Origin: Tethya wilhelma
Lineage: Eukaryota > Porifera > Demospongiae > Tethyida > Tethyidae
Direction: 5' to 3'
Assembly: GCA_964030475.1 (NCBI GenBank)
Contig: CAXIPT010000006.1
Location: 625,921 to 689,920, forward strand
DNA: 64,000 nucleotides
Each line of letters starts with the position of its first letter. The stretch's first letter is position 1. Position numbers and translations under genes: made by a program. This document shows, piece by piece, positions 1 through 12,237 of the stretch. A model generated the notes under the pieces. It made no database searches. It was not told the DNA's origin and worked only from the letters and a program-made list of their open reading frames with translations.

Positions 1-576
1 TTTTTTTTTTTTTTTTTTTTTTTTTTTGTGAGACTGCCACTGATTAGATTTGTCATTGCTGTGCTGGTAAGCAAAATTTCAGCTTGTAAAATAGCTATTA
101 GCACAGTAAGTAAATGGAAAGAATGGTAGCTAAGCTACTTGTCAAAATCACAGGTGTATTTTATATACAATAAATCCCTTATCACTATAGTAACGGTGCG
201 AATACCGGGAAATTTCACTCGTAAATTGCCCAAGGCATTAAACTTGTGCTTCACACTCGTTCAATACCTACTAGTAGGCAATTTACTCGTGATATTTCCC
301 GATATCGCACCGCTACTATAGCGATAAGTACAATTATATTAGTACAATAGACTCGGTAAATCAATATGCCATACCCTTATTGTCAATTTCATCAACAGTT
401 GGAGTTCCACCTATTTGCACTGGCTGCTCACTCTGATCCACACCTACATAAATTATAGTACAGTTCATTTTGTGATAATATTGCTATTCAATACCAAATC
501 CTATAATGATAGGTGATGATGATACCAGTAAAGTACTGGAGTAGTCAGGCACACATTGACATAGAAAATTTAATTT
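1..576. other. Non-coding stretch at window start
   Basis: Starts with a poly-T run of 27 bases. Apart from the foldback element at 179-328 I see no coding signal or RNA gene. Confidence 0.5.
179..328. repeat. Foldback (MITE-like) element
   Basis: The left arm (from 179, TTATCACTATAGTAACGGTG) is an imperfect reverse complement of the right arm (ending near 328, CACCGCTACTATAGCGATAA). Both arms carry a GGGAAATTT-type block inside, so the sequence can fold back over most of its 150 bp. It resembles the other foldbacks with GGGAAATTT inner arms further along the window. Non-coding. Confidence 0.7.
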
Positions 577-855
577 ATGCATTACGTTACAAGTTTCGTA
601 CCATATTTATCATGTGTTTTCTTGGCAAGATGTTTCAGTCCAATATCGTTCAGAGCTTTGACTAAGTTTGGTCCAAGTAGGCTCTTCCAGTTGTTTCCAT
701 CGAATCAGCATCTCCAATCGGCAGTCACCAATAGAGATATGCTTTTCACAAAATTAATGGTCCTTAGTTTGTTTGCAGCTATGTCCAACTGGAACCCAAT
801 TCAAACCATTCACAAACTTCTTCCAGCTCTAATTGAAGAGCTTTAAGGAGGGCAC
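577..855 (-). pseudogene. Decayed Death-domain exon
   Basis: Read on the minus strand, this matches the intact Death domain at 7896-8156. The start reads ELEEVCEWFELG (intact: GLEEVIAWFELG), the middle CRLEMLIRWKQLEEPTWTKL (intact: CRLEMLIQWELLEKPTWNKL), and the end VKALNDIGLKHLAKK. These blocks lie in different frames: stops and frameshifts follow WFELG, and one extra base separates WTKL from VKAL. It is therefore a broken copy, with no intact flanking exons seen. It lies 0.6 kb beyond the 3' end of the SH3-ROCO-PNP gene, on the same strand, and is probably a remnant of a further family member. Confidence 0.7.
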
Positions 856-1485
856 CTTGAGATTATCCTCATGCAACCTACATGTATGATTGTACGATAA
901 AAAAATGACTAACACTGCCAGGTGCGATCATAGATAAAATTAATAGATATACTTTGTACGAAGTCTCTATTATCTATTGTGCAATTTAAATCATCAAAAT
1001 TTTAATATCCTGGAGGGTTCAGTTTACAATGGTACATGATTCAGTGTGTCTTATCTGTGAACTTAGCCTGTATGCCAAATTTAATTCAAGCAGCTAGCTA
1101 GAATCTATAGTATCATCTTACCTGAATACTGAAGCTTGAACCACTGCCATGATCTAGCTGCTATAGCTGCATGCTTCCAGTAGCAGACTGTCACTGAAGG
1201 AAGAAGAGTGCATATCTAGGGAATAGAATTAAATTGCAGCTTGTATATACTGTGCACGAATCCACGTGACCCAGAAGGGGGAATCCCATGGAGGAGGTCC
1301 TGAGGGTCGAGGGTCTCTATTGTTTGGCTTGCAACGAGAATTTTCCTAACCACTATGTCCACTTAGAGTTACTATTATACACACATAAAAAACAACCAAC
1401 AAATTAGTGTTTACAAAACAATAAAAAACACTATAAAAACAACTTTCTGATCATGTTCTTAATCCAGGTACATTATACAAAATTA
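856..1485. other. Intergenic, no feature recognised
   Basis: AT-rich sequence between the decayed Death exon and the stop of the PNP exon. No gene or obvious repeat was seen; it presumably includes the 3' UTR of the minus-strand gene. Confidence 0.4.
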
Positions 1486-4400
1486 TTACAAGAATTCTCC
1501 CTGTCCATTTGTTTCTTTGAGACAGTAATGTACAAAATCAACAGCTGCCTTTGCTGCCGTATACTCCCAATTCTCATCATAAACTTGATTGTCTCCAAAG
1601 CTAGCGACTCCCTTGACTACAATCACACTGAGTGGTCTGTGTTCATCATTCATCCATTCCCTCATGTTAATCAATGTAGCACCTTGCATTTCACCTCCGA
1701 CTGTGTGAGCCATTAGATCCATGTATTGGTCTCTCAAAGTCATTGATTTCATTAGCGTTTCACAGCTGACGATTGTTCCCACTTTTGCTTGTGATACTCG
1801 TACAGCTTTGGCTACTTGAAATTCGTTTTCAGTTTCCCATTCAAAACTCTTATCTTTAAAGTATCTCAGCAATGATCTCTTGATAGGTAAGCGGCCACCA
1901 CATTGCTCAACCTTGAGCTTTGCTTTACAAGGTTGCACCATTGATACTTGTGATGCATCTTCAATGTGATCTGAGACCATCACGTCACCTATGTTAATGG
2001 TTTCTCTGTTCTTTCCATATCCAACTCCTACACTGATGATTGATTGAGCATTTGGAAATGAATCCAGGGCTTTTTTTAACTCTCTCTCACATTTCTTGCC
2101 CCTTTCGACTGTTAACACTGCAACTGTGTAGTCAGCAAACATTCCAATGACTGTATGATCCCCTGGGATGTAGAGTGCTCTATCAAGAGGTGCTAAATTG
2201 AAGCAATCAAGATTTGGCGGTTCTAACTTTTCGTAAACAGCCCATTTTTCATTTTCAGTGGTAGTAAGAAGAATCAATTTGACTTTCTCTCTTAGTGGTG
2301 TAGGATCCAACTGTACTGCTTTGGGTTTATAGAGTTTAATGACACATTTCTTGTCACTTTCGGTGTACAGTGGTTGGTCAGAATCAAGACTTGTGGGCTT
2401 TTTCATGCACGTAATTTTTTTAGGTTCTTCGTTTCTAGGGGATAGGTGGTGCTCTGCATGAAGTAAACCATCAACATCCTTAATAATAAACTTAGATTTA
2501 GAAGGGGGAAAACTAATAAATGGGCCCAATGGCATGTAGACTAAGTGTTATAATTCTTAAAAGTTGTTTATGCTTGAATGTATCAAAACAGCTCACTTTT
2601 GCATGTGACAGTATCGGGAGATTATTTTATCAGGCATAGGAATCCAATTAAAGGAGAGCCTATGAATACTCATATATGGCTATATAAAGATCATGATTCA
2701 TGAAAATTCTAAACAATAGAGGTTATGCACCGGAAGTGAAACTAGGGGCGTGTCCCTTAGCAACGGAGGCAATCCGCCATGTTTGAGGGCAAGTTGACCA
2801 CGCGCCGTATGTCAGTAGTACAAAACGGCGACTTTTGCAGCAGGTTTTTTTGTCTTATTTGCTCACCTTGGTGCTCGATCAGCAGTTGGGTGGCATAAAG
2901 AGAAGTTGTACCGTTGCTTCAGCTCAGCAGAGCAAAATATGATACGGAAAAAATAACGTGGCAGCTGCCAAAATGCCCTCAAACATGGCGGCTTCCGGTC
3001 TTTGACCACGCCCCGTGCATAACCTCTATGAAGAGAGGCTTTTTCTGAATATAATATATATATATATCACACTGGAAATGTGGAGATTAGTACCTACAAT
3101 ATTAATTGACATCTGTCTAAAATCTCAGCAATAAAGAAACTAACACGTGTAGGTCATGATAACATTGTTATTGTAGATATCCCCTCATGTCAAAACCACA
3201 ACACATACCACATGATCACACACTAGAGATGTGTAGCCTACGGTTCCCAGGCTTTCCCCTTAATTTAACCCACGCAAAAAAAAAAAAGAAGGGGAAGGCC
3301 TGGGAACGAGGCTAAGAGATGTGGGTATGTGTGTTAGCCACAACTATGAGAGTCAGTCTACACATCAGTGGTCATGCAGCAGCTAACCTTCAGGAATTCT
3401 TGGTGCCTCTTTGTTTAACTCTCTTGTCCCATCTTCCTGCTCCAACTGTGTGTATGATTGAACAAAGGAGATCATTTTATCAATAATTAAAGCTTATAAC
3501 TAAATCAGAACCGTTGATTGTCAGACATGCACACAATATCATGCAGTTAGTTGGTATAGGAACTATATACTCACTTTATCTCTGCTGTCAGGATGTCCGT
3601 GACTCACAGACAACACAGCAGTACTCGATGGCAGTAATTGTTGAGGACATGTTTCAGTCCCTTCATCCTGAAGCCACATTGAATAGCCATCTGGAGGGTC
3701 AGAGATTTCAAGTCGTCCTGATTTCTTACACCATAATGCACATTGACCATCTTGTTCATCCTCGGCAAGTTTTATAGCTGGATGTGGAGGATGACTTTTA
3801 TTGCAGACTGGATTTTGACAGTAGAAACTGATTGAAGACATAGCATTAGAGGTCAAGTTCATTAGTGATGATACTTTTTGGATTCCACTTTCAACACACA
3901 ACCATGTCTCACTACAAATTTTCTTTGTTGCTTCTGAAGTTGTTTTTCTAGCTGAAGAAAGGATGAGCTCCAAGAAAGTGGGGTGGATCTTGAGTGTGAT
4001 GGCGTCAAAAGGGTTGACAAGAAATGATACTTGATTTCGGAAAATCTGATCAGTTTTTAATTCCCATTTGAACTTTGACCCCATCTTGTTTGTGAGGAGG
4101 TATACAATAAGAGCTCCAGCGAGTCCTTTGGGGCAGTACCCGCACTTGAATGTAATCAGCAACGGAGGAATGTCTGAGCTCTGAGGTAAGGACTGAGACT
4201 CACACTCTTCAGAATGGGCAAGAACACAGGGGATGAAGAATTTCTCCTGACCTTCTTCTTGAAATGGAGCGATTATGTGGAGATTTTCCAATAATTGCAA
4301 CAGCTTTTCTGGTGGAAGCAAAGATTCCAAAGCAGACTCTTGCTGAAGAGCTAGGAATTCCTTCGATGTGAATATTCCTTTCTTTTCAAACTCATTTAAT

Positions 4401-5946
4401 GTTTTTCTACCTACATTTTTAAAGGTGAAAGTGTTTACAACGAGCTTTGTGACCATATCAAACAGGATTTGTGGATCACGAATCACAAACTCTTTTAAAC
4501 CAGGTTTTGGGAAGTGACGGATTAGCCCAATCTTTGTGTGTAGAAACCACAGTGCATGGTCCAGCTCTTCAGTGTCTGCAATGCCACAGTCTTTGGCAAT
4601 AGAGAAACATTGCTCATAACTGATGATGCTATCTTTGATCATTTCTTGTCGAAGTACAAGGCTGAAGATTAGCCAGTGAGTAGGGAAGTGTATACTGAAT
4701 TCACTCCGAAAAACAACACGTTCAACACCTGATCGGATCTTCTTGAAGTCTGAATCTTCCATTGATAAATTGTTGACTGTGTAGATAAGCTGTGATTTAC
4801 TGGCAAATTGAACAATGTCTTGGTGATAGTGTGAGGTTGACATGATGGTTTTCTGGAGTTGCTGGTCTATCTTCTTGATCTCTGCTTCAGTAGCAGTTCT
4901 ATCAAGTTTGTCTTTGTGAGTTCCAATTATAAACATTTTGGGTTTTAGTGAAACGTATTTAGCTTGTGAATCTTTGTAAGTGAATGTCCCCATTGAAGCT
5001 ACACTGGCGAGGGTTTGAAGGATTGCTTCCACTACAGTGAGGGTAGACTGGTATGGCTCTGACCTTCCACCTTTGGGAAGATGGTACTCAATTGTGAATC
5101 GTTGGTTGAGGTCTTGATCAAGACGAAATGTGAAGAAAAAGACAGAAGGTCCAGAAACCAGCAGAGGAATCACTTCTTGGAACTCCACTTGTCCTCCAGT
5201 ATCAGTCAGATAAAAGGACCAAGAATTCTCAAAGTGTTGACGAAGGGACTCCAAGCCTTTTTCTTCAATAGCAGTTTTGAATACTCCCATTGGAGGTATG
5301 TATCCTTCTGGGTATGGAGTTGTGTGGTCTTCTTTTAAGAATTGAGCTGGAACACTCTGTTCAATGGTAAAGAGAGTCTCACTGACACGGGACTGCTCTG
5401 TAGGTGAGGTATTATCCTGCTGTGGTTGGGATGTGATGTTTTGAGTAGCTAGTTTCATCAGTCGAATGGCTTCTTGGTTGTAAAGTAGTTTAAACCAGAC
5501 TGTATCTTGTACGCTGAGAGCAATAGAATGAGATTTTCTGACTCCAACAACTTGTACGACCTTTTCAGCTACACCAGTACTGGGAGAGTCAGATATAGGC
5601 ATTTCATCAGCAAGACGTGACATCAGGGAGCTCTTTCCTGATCGAGCAGGACCAATCATTACTCCATGGGATAGAGCATGTTTCAATTTTCCCTTTTCTT
5701 TCATGGCTTTTTTTACAGCAGCAAAGTGTTCTCGAAGGTTGGGATCTTCAGTGTTCATCAGCGTTGAAGACCGTTCCAGTATCTTGACATAATTCACAGG
5801 GATACGGCCTTGTCTGCCATCACTGTCCATCCCATACCACCAGTCTGTGGACCATTTCTGAGTCACTTGTAAGATATCTCCCTCTTTGAAACTGAGCTCC
5901 TCATCATCACGACCAGTGAAGGAGTACAATGCTACAACTTCTATAC
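1486..5946 (-). CDS. SH3 - Roc/COR-like GTPase - PNP fusion protein (5' end not placed)
   Basis: Three exons (5946-3575, 3445-3388, 2453-1486) keep phase across both introns (0, then 1) and end in a stop, giving about 1132 residues. Domains in order: SH3 (ALYSFTGRDDEELSF, then DWWYG and IPVNYV); Roc-like GTPase with P-loop GPARSGKSS, switch-II-like DTGGQVEFQ and base-recognition GTHKDKL; COR-like region; a Cys/His cluster (CQNPVCNKSHPPHP, then CALWCKKSG); C-terminal PNP_UDP-type domain with GVGYGKNRE, GGEMQGA and KGVASFGD. PNP enzymes cleave or phosphorolyse nucleosides; in fungal and other NLR proteins such domains are proposed immune effectors, so a signalling ATPase/GTPase-effector role is inference. 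The SH3 exon needs a phase-1 upstream exon, so the protein starts further upstream, probably in 6657-8851. The core is almost identical to 16984-19160. Confidence 0.82.
2716..3030. repeat. Foldback element in an intron
   Basis: About 315 bp with terminal inverted repeats (ATAGAGGTTATGCAC left, GTGCATAACCTCTAT right) and matching inner arms (GCCATGTTTGAGGGCA and TGCCCTCAAACATGGC). It lies in the intron between the 58-nt exon and the PNP exon of the SH3-ROCO-PNP gene. Non-autonomous, no coding sequence. Confidence 0.8.
3234..3314. repeat. Short foldback element, TAGCCTCGTTCCCAGG family
   Basis: Arms TAGCCTACGGTTCCCAGGC and GCCTGGGAACGAGGCTA face each other around an A-rich centre, extended by TTTCCCCT and AGGGGAA. 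Related copies lie at 44687-44752, 46198-46297 and 48115-48170, with solitary arms near 22318 and 26930. Confidence 0.7.
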
Positions 5947-6656
5947 CTTTGTACAAGTGAAATATTGAAATCATAATAATAATTATAATATACTGTATAT
6001 ATAGCACAATTATAATATATTGGCGGAGATAAAATTTGCAAGATTGTCAAAAATTTCATGATTGGCAGACTTAATTTTGGTGGTAGTACATGCAGTAATA
6101 CACATAATGTATTATAATAATATTATATGTATGTATATCTGTATGTCCATGCACAAAAATGACTGTCACATAGATTAAATATTGGCAGTCCTTACCAAAT
6201 CTGCCAAATTTTGTTTTATATGGTAATATATATAATTATTAGTCTAATCCTAGACCCCACCTTTTTGTCACATTTTTGCTGGCAAAAGTGGCAGGCAGGG
6301 TCTAGTTGGGATCATTACAGATAAAGTTATAATACAGTTGCATAGAACAGTCCTACATGGCACATGTGTAGATTCCGGAAAAGTATTTTACTGGCTAACA
6401 GGACTTTGGAATATATAATTATTACAGTAGTAATGCTAAACTTGACAATCCCAGAAAAACGGGGACAGTTGGCAAGTAAGTTACCATATATAGTTATAGC
6501 ATGAAAATTTTTGTATTTTTCGTATGCCGTTCAAATATACAAAAGCGAAAAATTAACTTCCGNTGGATCACAGTATGATTCTAGATGATAGAATTATAAG
6601 TGTGCCAGCTAGAGATAATGGTCAATTTACTGATATCAACATGAAGTTAAACTCAC
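5947..6656. other. Non-coding stretch with contig joint (N at 6563)
   Basis: Very AT-rich. 6240-6310 resembles a degenerate copy of the foldback at 20297-20391 (TAGACCC arm, TTTGTCACATT centre, AGGGTCTAG arm). A linking exon between the exon at 6657-6746 and the SH3 exon (phase 0 in, phase 1 out) should lie here but was not found; it may be lost at the N. Confidence 0.5.
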
Positions 6657-8851
6657 TGGTAAAGATGCCTGGATCTGAAGACTATCTTTGGGAGAAGCAT
6701 TATTATCAGTTAAAGTTTTTGCATCTAACTTTTGATTACTCAACTCCTGCAGAAGAAAGATTTGAATATAGCCCATGACACTACAATGTCATGTATATAT
6801 TATGTAGAATAAATAAACTTACAATTCTGGCCTTATGTTTTTCCACTTCTTTCCTTGCTCCTTCTAAATCTATGTTGTTTTGGTGTTTCTTGACTTTTGT
6901 TTCTGTTAGCTCCAGTTGTAGCTTCATTATAGTTGTCATCAGGGTGAGTAGCTGTTCCTCTTTCTTGTCATCTTCTTCAACTGAGAGTTGCTCTGAACTA
7001 TGATGATTGGAGTCCAACTCCTCTCGTAACCTTGCCATCCCTCTTTCTTGCTCAGCAATCTTCTCTGAAAGGTGTCTAATCTGTTTCTCCTTGTCAGTCA
7101 GTTGTTGAGTGTAGGACTGGATCTCTTCTTTCTTTTTGCAAGCCTCATTCACAGCAATGTCTTGTTGAATCTATATAACATAAATGTCAATAATCAACAC
7201 CTAACTATTAAATTAGAGCTTAAAAGCATTATCGTATAGCTATACCTCAACTTCCTTAAGGTACTTTTTGTGTGATACTGATGCAGTATTTTCTTCCATC
7301 AATTTCCTGTTCATCTCGTCTTGTTGTTCATCCAGGGAGTGTCTCAATCTTTTAACTTCTATTTCCAGGTTAAGCACTCGATCAGACTTGGCACCTAGCT
7401 CTTTTATCATCCTGGCTAGCTCTGCTTCTTTATCCTTGAGCTGTTTTTTGTTGAAATCAAGCTCCTTCTCTTTATGAGTGAGTTCCTCACGTAGAGCTCT
7501 GATCTCTTCGTTCTTCCCTTCTATTAAGTTATCACTCTCTGGAAACTGCTCTTCAGCTTCCTTGACCTTTTCCAGAAGCTCTAGTTCTTCATTTCGATGT
7601 TTAAGTTTAACTCGCAAAATGTTAATTTCTTTCGTTAGTCTTGATACTTTCCTCTGAAGTTGGGGCACCTCTTCCGAAACCTCCTTCTCAAAATTCTGAC
7701 TTGTGACTTCTTGTGACTGCTTTGCTTGCTGTAACTCTTTTACTTTAACTGAGAGCTCTTTATCACTTTCTATGAGCTTTGAAGTGGCGCTACCTTTAGG
7801 TGGAGTGACTGCAATACGAAATGGCTGTGGCAAACCTAATAGTATAATAATTATATAATTTTAAAGTAAAACTAAACATGAATTCATATTAATACCATAT
7901 TTCTCAGCTAGAGTATCAGCAAGGCCTCTCATTCCAATATTGACCAGGGCTGAAAACAGCTTGTTCCAAGTAGGCTTCTCCAAGAGTTCCCATTGAATCA
8001 GCATCTCCAATCGACACTTCTCCACTGTCCTATGGTCTTCACGAATGGCCAACAGCTTGTGTGTAGGTATCTTTAGTTGAATACCTAGCTCAAACCATGC
8101 AATGACTTCTTCTAGGCCTACCTGAAGATCTGCCAACTCAACAGTTTCATCACCACCTATAGATCAATCAATGACATAATTATTAAGGATGTTAGCTGTA
8201 ATTAGCTATAATTACCATTAACAAAATCTGATGAAATAGTAAATCTTTACCACTATTTGTAGCTTGCTCTGTGAACATGGAAGGACTGAAATCAAACAGC
8301 TTGCTCTCTTCCCATCTCTTAGCAATGGCGGCATAGTTGACTAGGTTGACTCGACGTATTTCTGGAGAGGTCTTCAAGTTTGGAGACACCAGGTAGACCT
8401 CTGCACCAACTGCTATCGTTTCCATGGAAGGAGACTGTTGTTTTGGAGACTGAGTGCTATTGGTGAGCTCAGTTTCAATGATGTTGGTAATGGATGATGA
8501 AAGTTCTCTCTGTACAGCCTCTTTGTCGGTCAAGAACAGCTTCAGAAGTTGTTTCGATTTAAAGTTTGCCAAGAATAGAGGCACTTGCTCGTGGTAGAAA
8601 TTGATAACTGAATAGACTCCATGCTTGCTTGTTACAGGAGCCACTGCTTGGTGTAAGATGGCTAACAGTTTGACAGAGATGCCTCTGGCCTTCAACACTG
8701 GCTCTCCATTGACTGTCTTGATCTCAGCTGGACTTCCATTGATGGTAATGGGAGTCCTCAGGAGAAAGAAGTCACTGTAGCAGGAGGAGTGAAGATTGAA
8801 CTCAACACCAGAGCTAGACTGCTGTTGTACAGTTGAGAGATCCAAAGACAT
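6657..8851 (-). CDS. Death-domain plus coiled-coil protein, probable N-terminal part of a ROCO gene
   Basis: Five exons with consistent phases: 8851-8251, 8156-7896, 7835-7246, 7170-6823 and 6746-6657, about 630 codons. ATG at 8851 (MSLDLSTVQQQ). Residues 1-200 form a domain I do not recognise. Exon 2 is a Death domain (GLEEVIAWFELG, CRLEMLIQWELL, KPTWNKLFSAL, LADTLAEKYG). Exons 3 and 4 are long heptad-rich coiled coil, dense in E, K, L and R. Exon 5 follows a good TTTCTTCTGCAG acceptor and ends at GTGAGT with no stop, so the gene continues downstream past the N at 6563. The next coding exon on this strand is the SH3-ROCO-PNP exon. A single gene Death-coiled coil-SH3-Roc-COR-PNP is the simplest reading, but one connecting exon is missing; two separate genes remain possible. 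Confidence 0.75.
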
Positions 8852-9311
8852 TATTAGCTATAAGTCAGCTCCACGATAAGTTTTTGTTGTTATAATTGTT
8901 TTAAGTATACGATTGTGCAGACTTCCAGTTGTTTGTTTATCGTAATAAGACGTTCAGATACGCCCCTTTTTACTAGTCCATGACATCATCAGCTGCAATG
9001 AATGAAATTAATTTCTATAGCATCACCAGTATTCACAGGCTGTGGTAGTTTGTTAAGCCTTAATTAGCTAGTAAAAAAGGCAAAATAAACAAACAAAAAC
9101 ATGTCATACTGTATAATTATTGTGGGTAGTTGCTGATCAGAAGTGGCTTGGCATGCATGCCTTCAGCCTAGTCTAGGACAACAAGTGCTAATATCCAAAA
9201 TTATTATTGCTGTGTGATAATATTTTATCATACTCACATATTATTATTGATTACATTATGTAATTGAAATAAATAAACATAATAATTATTGCTAGCCAAA
9301 AAATCAAAAAA
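8852..9311. other. Intergenic / promoter region
   Basis: Separates the start of the Death-domain gene from the WSC exon. AT-rich; no repeat or motif that I can support. Confidence 0.35.
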
Positions 9312-9664
9312 TATTAACCCTTAATGAATCCTGTAGACACTGTTTCTGAGGTCACCACCACACATTCTAGTCCTCTCTTATGGACATGGCATATTGCAGT
9401 CGCTCTCCTTTGCCAACCATACACTCCAAACTCATTCCCACAATGACAGTCACCTCTATTCTGTAAGCCCATGTAGCGATAGCCTTTGCAGAATTTCTTG
9501 CAGAATGGAAATTCGAAAGAAAGAAGGTATTCCTCTCCATCAGTGAGATATGCGTACAAGCCACTGAGATCTCTTCTCTCAGGTCCTGCCTGGTCTATGA
9601 AACAACCAATGTAGCCATCTTGTTTTGAAGGAATAGAATCACAATTAAGTCTTGTTGTCCTCAT
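9312..9664 (-). CDS. WSC-type cysteine-rich domain exon (partial)
   Basis: About 115 residues in one open frame with the WSC pattern: DGYIGCFIDQ, then RRDLSG, FCKKFCKGYRYMGLQNRGDC, HCGNEFGVYG and CHVHKRGLEC. WSC domains are extracellular, disulphide-bonded, carbohydrate-binding modules in eukaryotic surface proteins. The frame ends in a stop just after the domain (STGFIKG), so this may be a terminal exon. No signal peptide or membrane span was identified, and the upstream exons would lie at or past the contig joint at 9961. The 5' limit (MRTTRLN) is uncertain because a splice acceptor may lie inside it. Confidence 0.6.
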
Positions 9665-9916
9665 CGAGTAAGAAAGATATACTTCTAAGTCTTTGCGTGC
9701 CTCTTTTCTCTTTTGACTGCATGCTCATAATTATTTATGTGCAAGAAAGATGTATAGCACATAATAAAAAAATATTTATCATTACTGGTGGTGATCAATA
9801 TCACGCATACAGTCTGGCAGACTGTGAGTTTGCATGCAACCAAGGCATTTTGAACAAGTAAGATTAGCAGATCGATGACATTCTAGAGTGTACACTTTAC
9901 TTGCAAACAATTGCAC

Positions 9917-9920
9917 ACAG

Positions 9921-9960
<40 letters not shown>

Positions 9961-9965
9961 NCACA
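9917..9965. repeat. (CA)n microsatellite with contig joint N at 9961
   Basis: Uninterrupted CA repeat leading to the N, after which mid-gene ROCO coding sequence starts abruptly. The repeat is the probable cause of the contig break. Confidence 0.85.
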
Positions 9966-12237
9966 GGCTAAATATGTTTCACTAAAACCCAAAATGTTTA
10001 TAATTGGAACTCACAAAGATAAACTTGATAGAACTGCTACTGAATCAGAGATCAAGAAGATAGACCAGCAACTCCAGCAAGCCATTATGTCAACCTCGCA
10101 CTATGATCAAGACATTGTTCAATTTGCCAGTGAATCACAGCTCATCTACACAGTCAACAATTTATCATCGGAAGATTCAGACTTCAAGAAGATCCGATCG
10201 GGTGTTGAGCGTGTTGTTTTTCACAGTGAGTTTAGTGTACACTTCCCCACTCACTGGCTAATCTTCAGCCTTGTTCTTCGACAAGAAATGATCAAAGATA
10301 GCATCATCAGTTACGAGCAATGTTTCTCTATTGCCAAAGACTGTGGCATTAAAGACATTGAAGAGCTGGACCATGCACTGTGGTTTCTACACACAAAGAT
10401 TGGACTAATCCGTCACTTCCCAAAACCTGGTTTAAAACAGCTTGTGATTCGTGATCCTCAAATCTTATTTGATATGGTCACAAAGCTCATTGTGAACACT
10501 TTTACCTTTGAAAATACTGTTAGTAAACGTTGTTCAACTGAGTTTCAGAAGAAAGGGATATTTACTTTAGATGAATTCCTAGCATTTCAGCAAAAGTCTG
10601 CTTCGGAATCCTTGCTTATACCAGCAACGCTATTGCAATTGTTGGAAAATCTCCAAATAATTGCTCCATTCCAAGAAAAAGGTCAGCAGAAATTCTTCAT
10701 CCCCTGTGTTCTTGCCCATTCTGAAGAGTGTGAATCTCAACCCTTACCTCAGAGCTCAGACATTCCTCCATTGCTGATTACGTTTAAATGCGGCTTCTGT
10801 CCCAAAGGTCTTACTGGAGCACTCATTGTGTACTTGATCACTCATGAGCCAAGGTCAAAGTTCAAGTGGCAATTGCAAACTGAACAAATTTTCAGAGACC
10901 AAGTTTCATTTCTTGTAAGTCCATATGACATCATCACACTACACATCCATCCAACATATCTGATGCTGAGCCATTCACGTGAGCTTTCCACGGCACTCGA
11001 GCCAATTGAAGACATTTGTAGCCGTACCCGTGAATTTGTCGAAAAAGGAATTTCTAATGTCATCTCTACCATGAAGTTGACATCAGATGCTCACCACTCT
11101 CTAAGTTTCAATTGCCAAGGTGTGAAGTGTATCAAACAAAATGGTATTCATCCTGCCAGCGAGATAATGCGAAACGCTAATGCTGATCTATGCAGTTTGT
11201 GTTGTGACAGATCTGGAAGAAAGATTATTTCTCATCTACCTGACCGTTACCATACTTGGTTTGGTCATGTTAAAAAACATTTAACCAAGCCACAAGCCGA
11301 TGACGATGATGTGGATATTTGTAAGACCAAAAGTCTTGATTCTGACCAACCACTGTACCCCAATAGTGACAAGAAATCTGTCATTAAACTCTACAAGCCC
11401 AAAGCCACCAAATTGGATCCTAAACCACTAAGAGAGAATGTCAAATTGATTCTTCTCACTACCACCGAAAATGAAAAATGGGCTATTTACGAAAAACTAG
11501 AGCCACCAAATCTTGACTGCTTCAATTTGCCACCCCTTGACAGAGCACTCTACATCCCAGGGGATAATACAGTCATTGGAATATTTGCTGACTACACAGT
11601 TGCAGTATTGACAACTGAACAAGGCAAGAAATGTGAAAGAGAGCTCAAGAAAGCTCTGGATTCATTTCCAAATGCTCAGTCAATCATCAGTGTAGGAGTT
11701 GGATATGGAAAGAGCAGAGAAACGATAAATATGGGTGATGTTATGGTCTCAGATCACATTGAAGATGCTTCACAAGTATCAATGGTGGAACCTTCTAAGA
11801 AAAAGCTCAAGCTTGAGCAATGTTGTGGTCGCCTACCTATCAAGAGATCATTGCTGAGATACTTTAAAGATAAGAGTTTTCAATGGGAAACTGATAACGA
11901 ATTTCAAGTAGCCAAAGATGGTCGAATATCACAAGCAATAGTAGGGACAATCGTTAGCTGTGAAATACTGATGAAATCAATGACTTTGAGAGACCAATAC
12001 ATGGATCTAATGGCTCACACAGTCGGAGGTGAAATGCAAGGTGCTTCATTGATTGACATGAGGGAATGGATGGATGATGAACGCAGACCACTCAGTGTGA
12101 TTGTAGTCAAGGGAGTCGCTGACTTTGGAGACAATCAAGTTTATGATGAGAATTGGGAGTATACGGCAGCAAAGGCAGCTGTTGATTTTGTACATTACTG
12201 TCTCGAAGAAACGAAGGGACAGGGGGAATTCTTGTAA
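9962..12237 (+). CDS. Roc/COR-like GTPase - PNP fusion, third copy (5' truncated)
   Basis: About 758 residues in one uninterrupted frame from the N at 9961 to the TAA at 12235-12237. It begins inside the GTPase domain just before the base-recognition motif GTHKDKL. Then follow the COR-like region (FPTHWLIFSLVLRQ), a Cys/His cluster (CQGVKCIKQNGIHP, CSLCCDRSG), an acidic linker (QADDDDVD) and the PNP domain with GVGYGKSRE, GGEMQGA and KGVADFGD. This copy proves that core and PNP form one polypeptide: no intron lies between them here, whereas copy 1 has two. KGVADFGD keeps the aspartate position that copy 1 has changed to serine (KGVASFGD). It is clearly diverged from copies 1 and 2 in the core. 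The N-terminal part (P-loop and any sensor domain) is missing at the joint. Confidence 0.85.

Noticed and set aside
5947..6007. Start of the SH3-ROCO protein at MLYIQYIIIIIM
   Set aside because: The stretch is AT-rich intron sequence ending in an acceptor (TACAAAG); SH3 homology begins right after it.
6575..6778. Plus-strand open frame of 67 codons starting MILDDRIISVPARD
   Set aside because: The minus strand carries a better exon here (6746-6657) with a strong TTTCTTCTGCAG acceptor, GTGAGT donor and the phase expected from the Death gene. The plus frame has no splice context.
9652..9861. Plus-strand frame with GGDQYHAYSLADCEFACNQG
   Set aside because: A Cys-rich stretch followed by a GT donor is suggestive, but there is no start, no clear acceptor and no partner exon before the contig joint.
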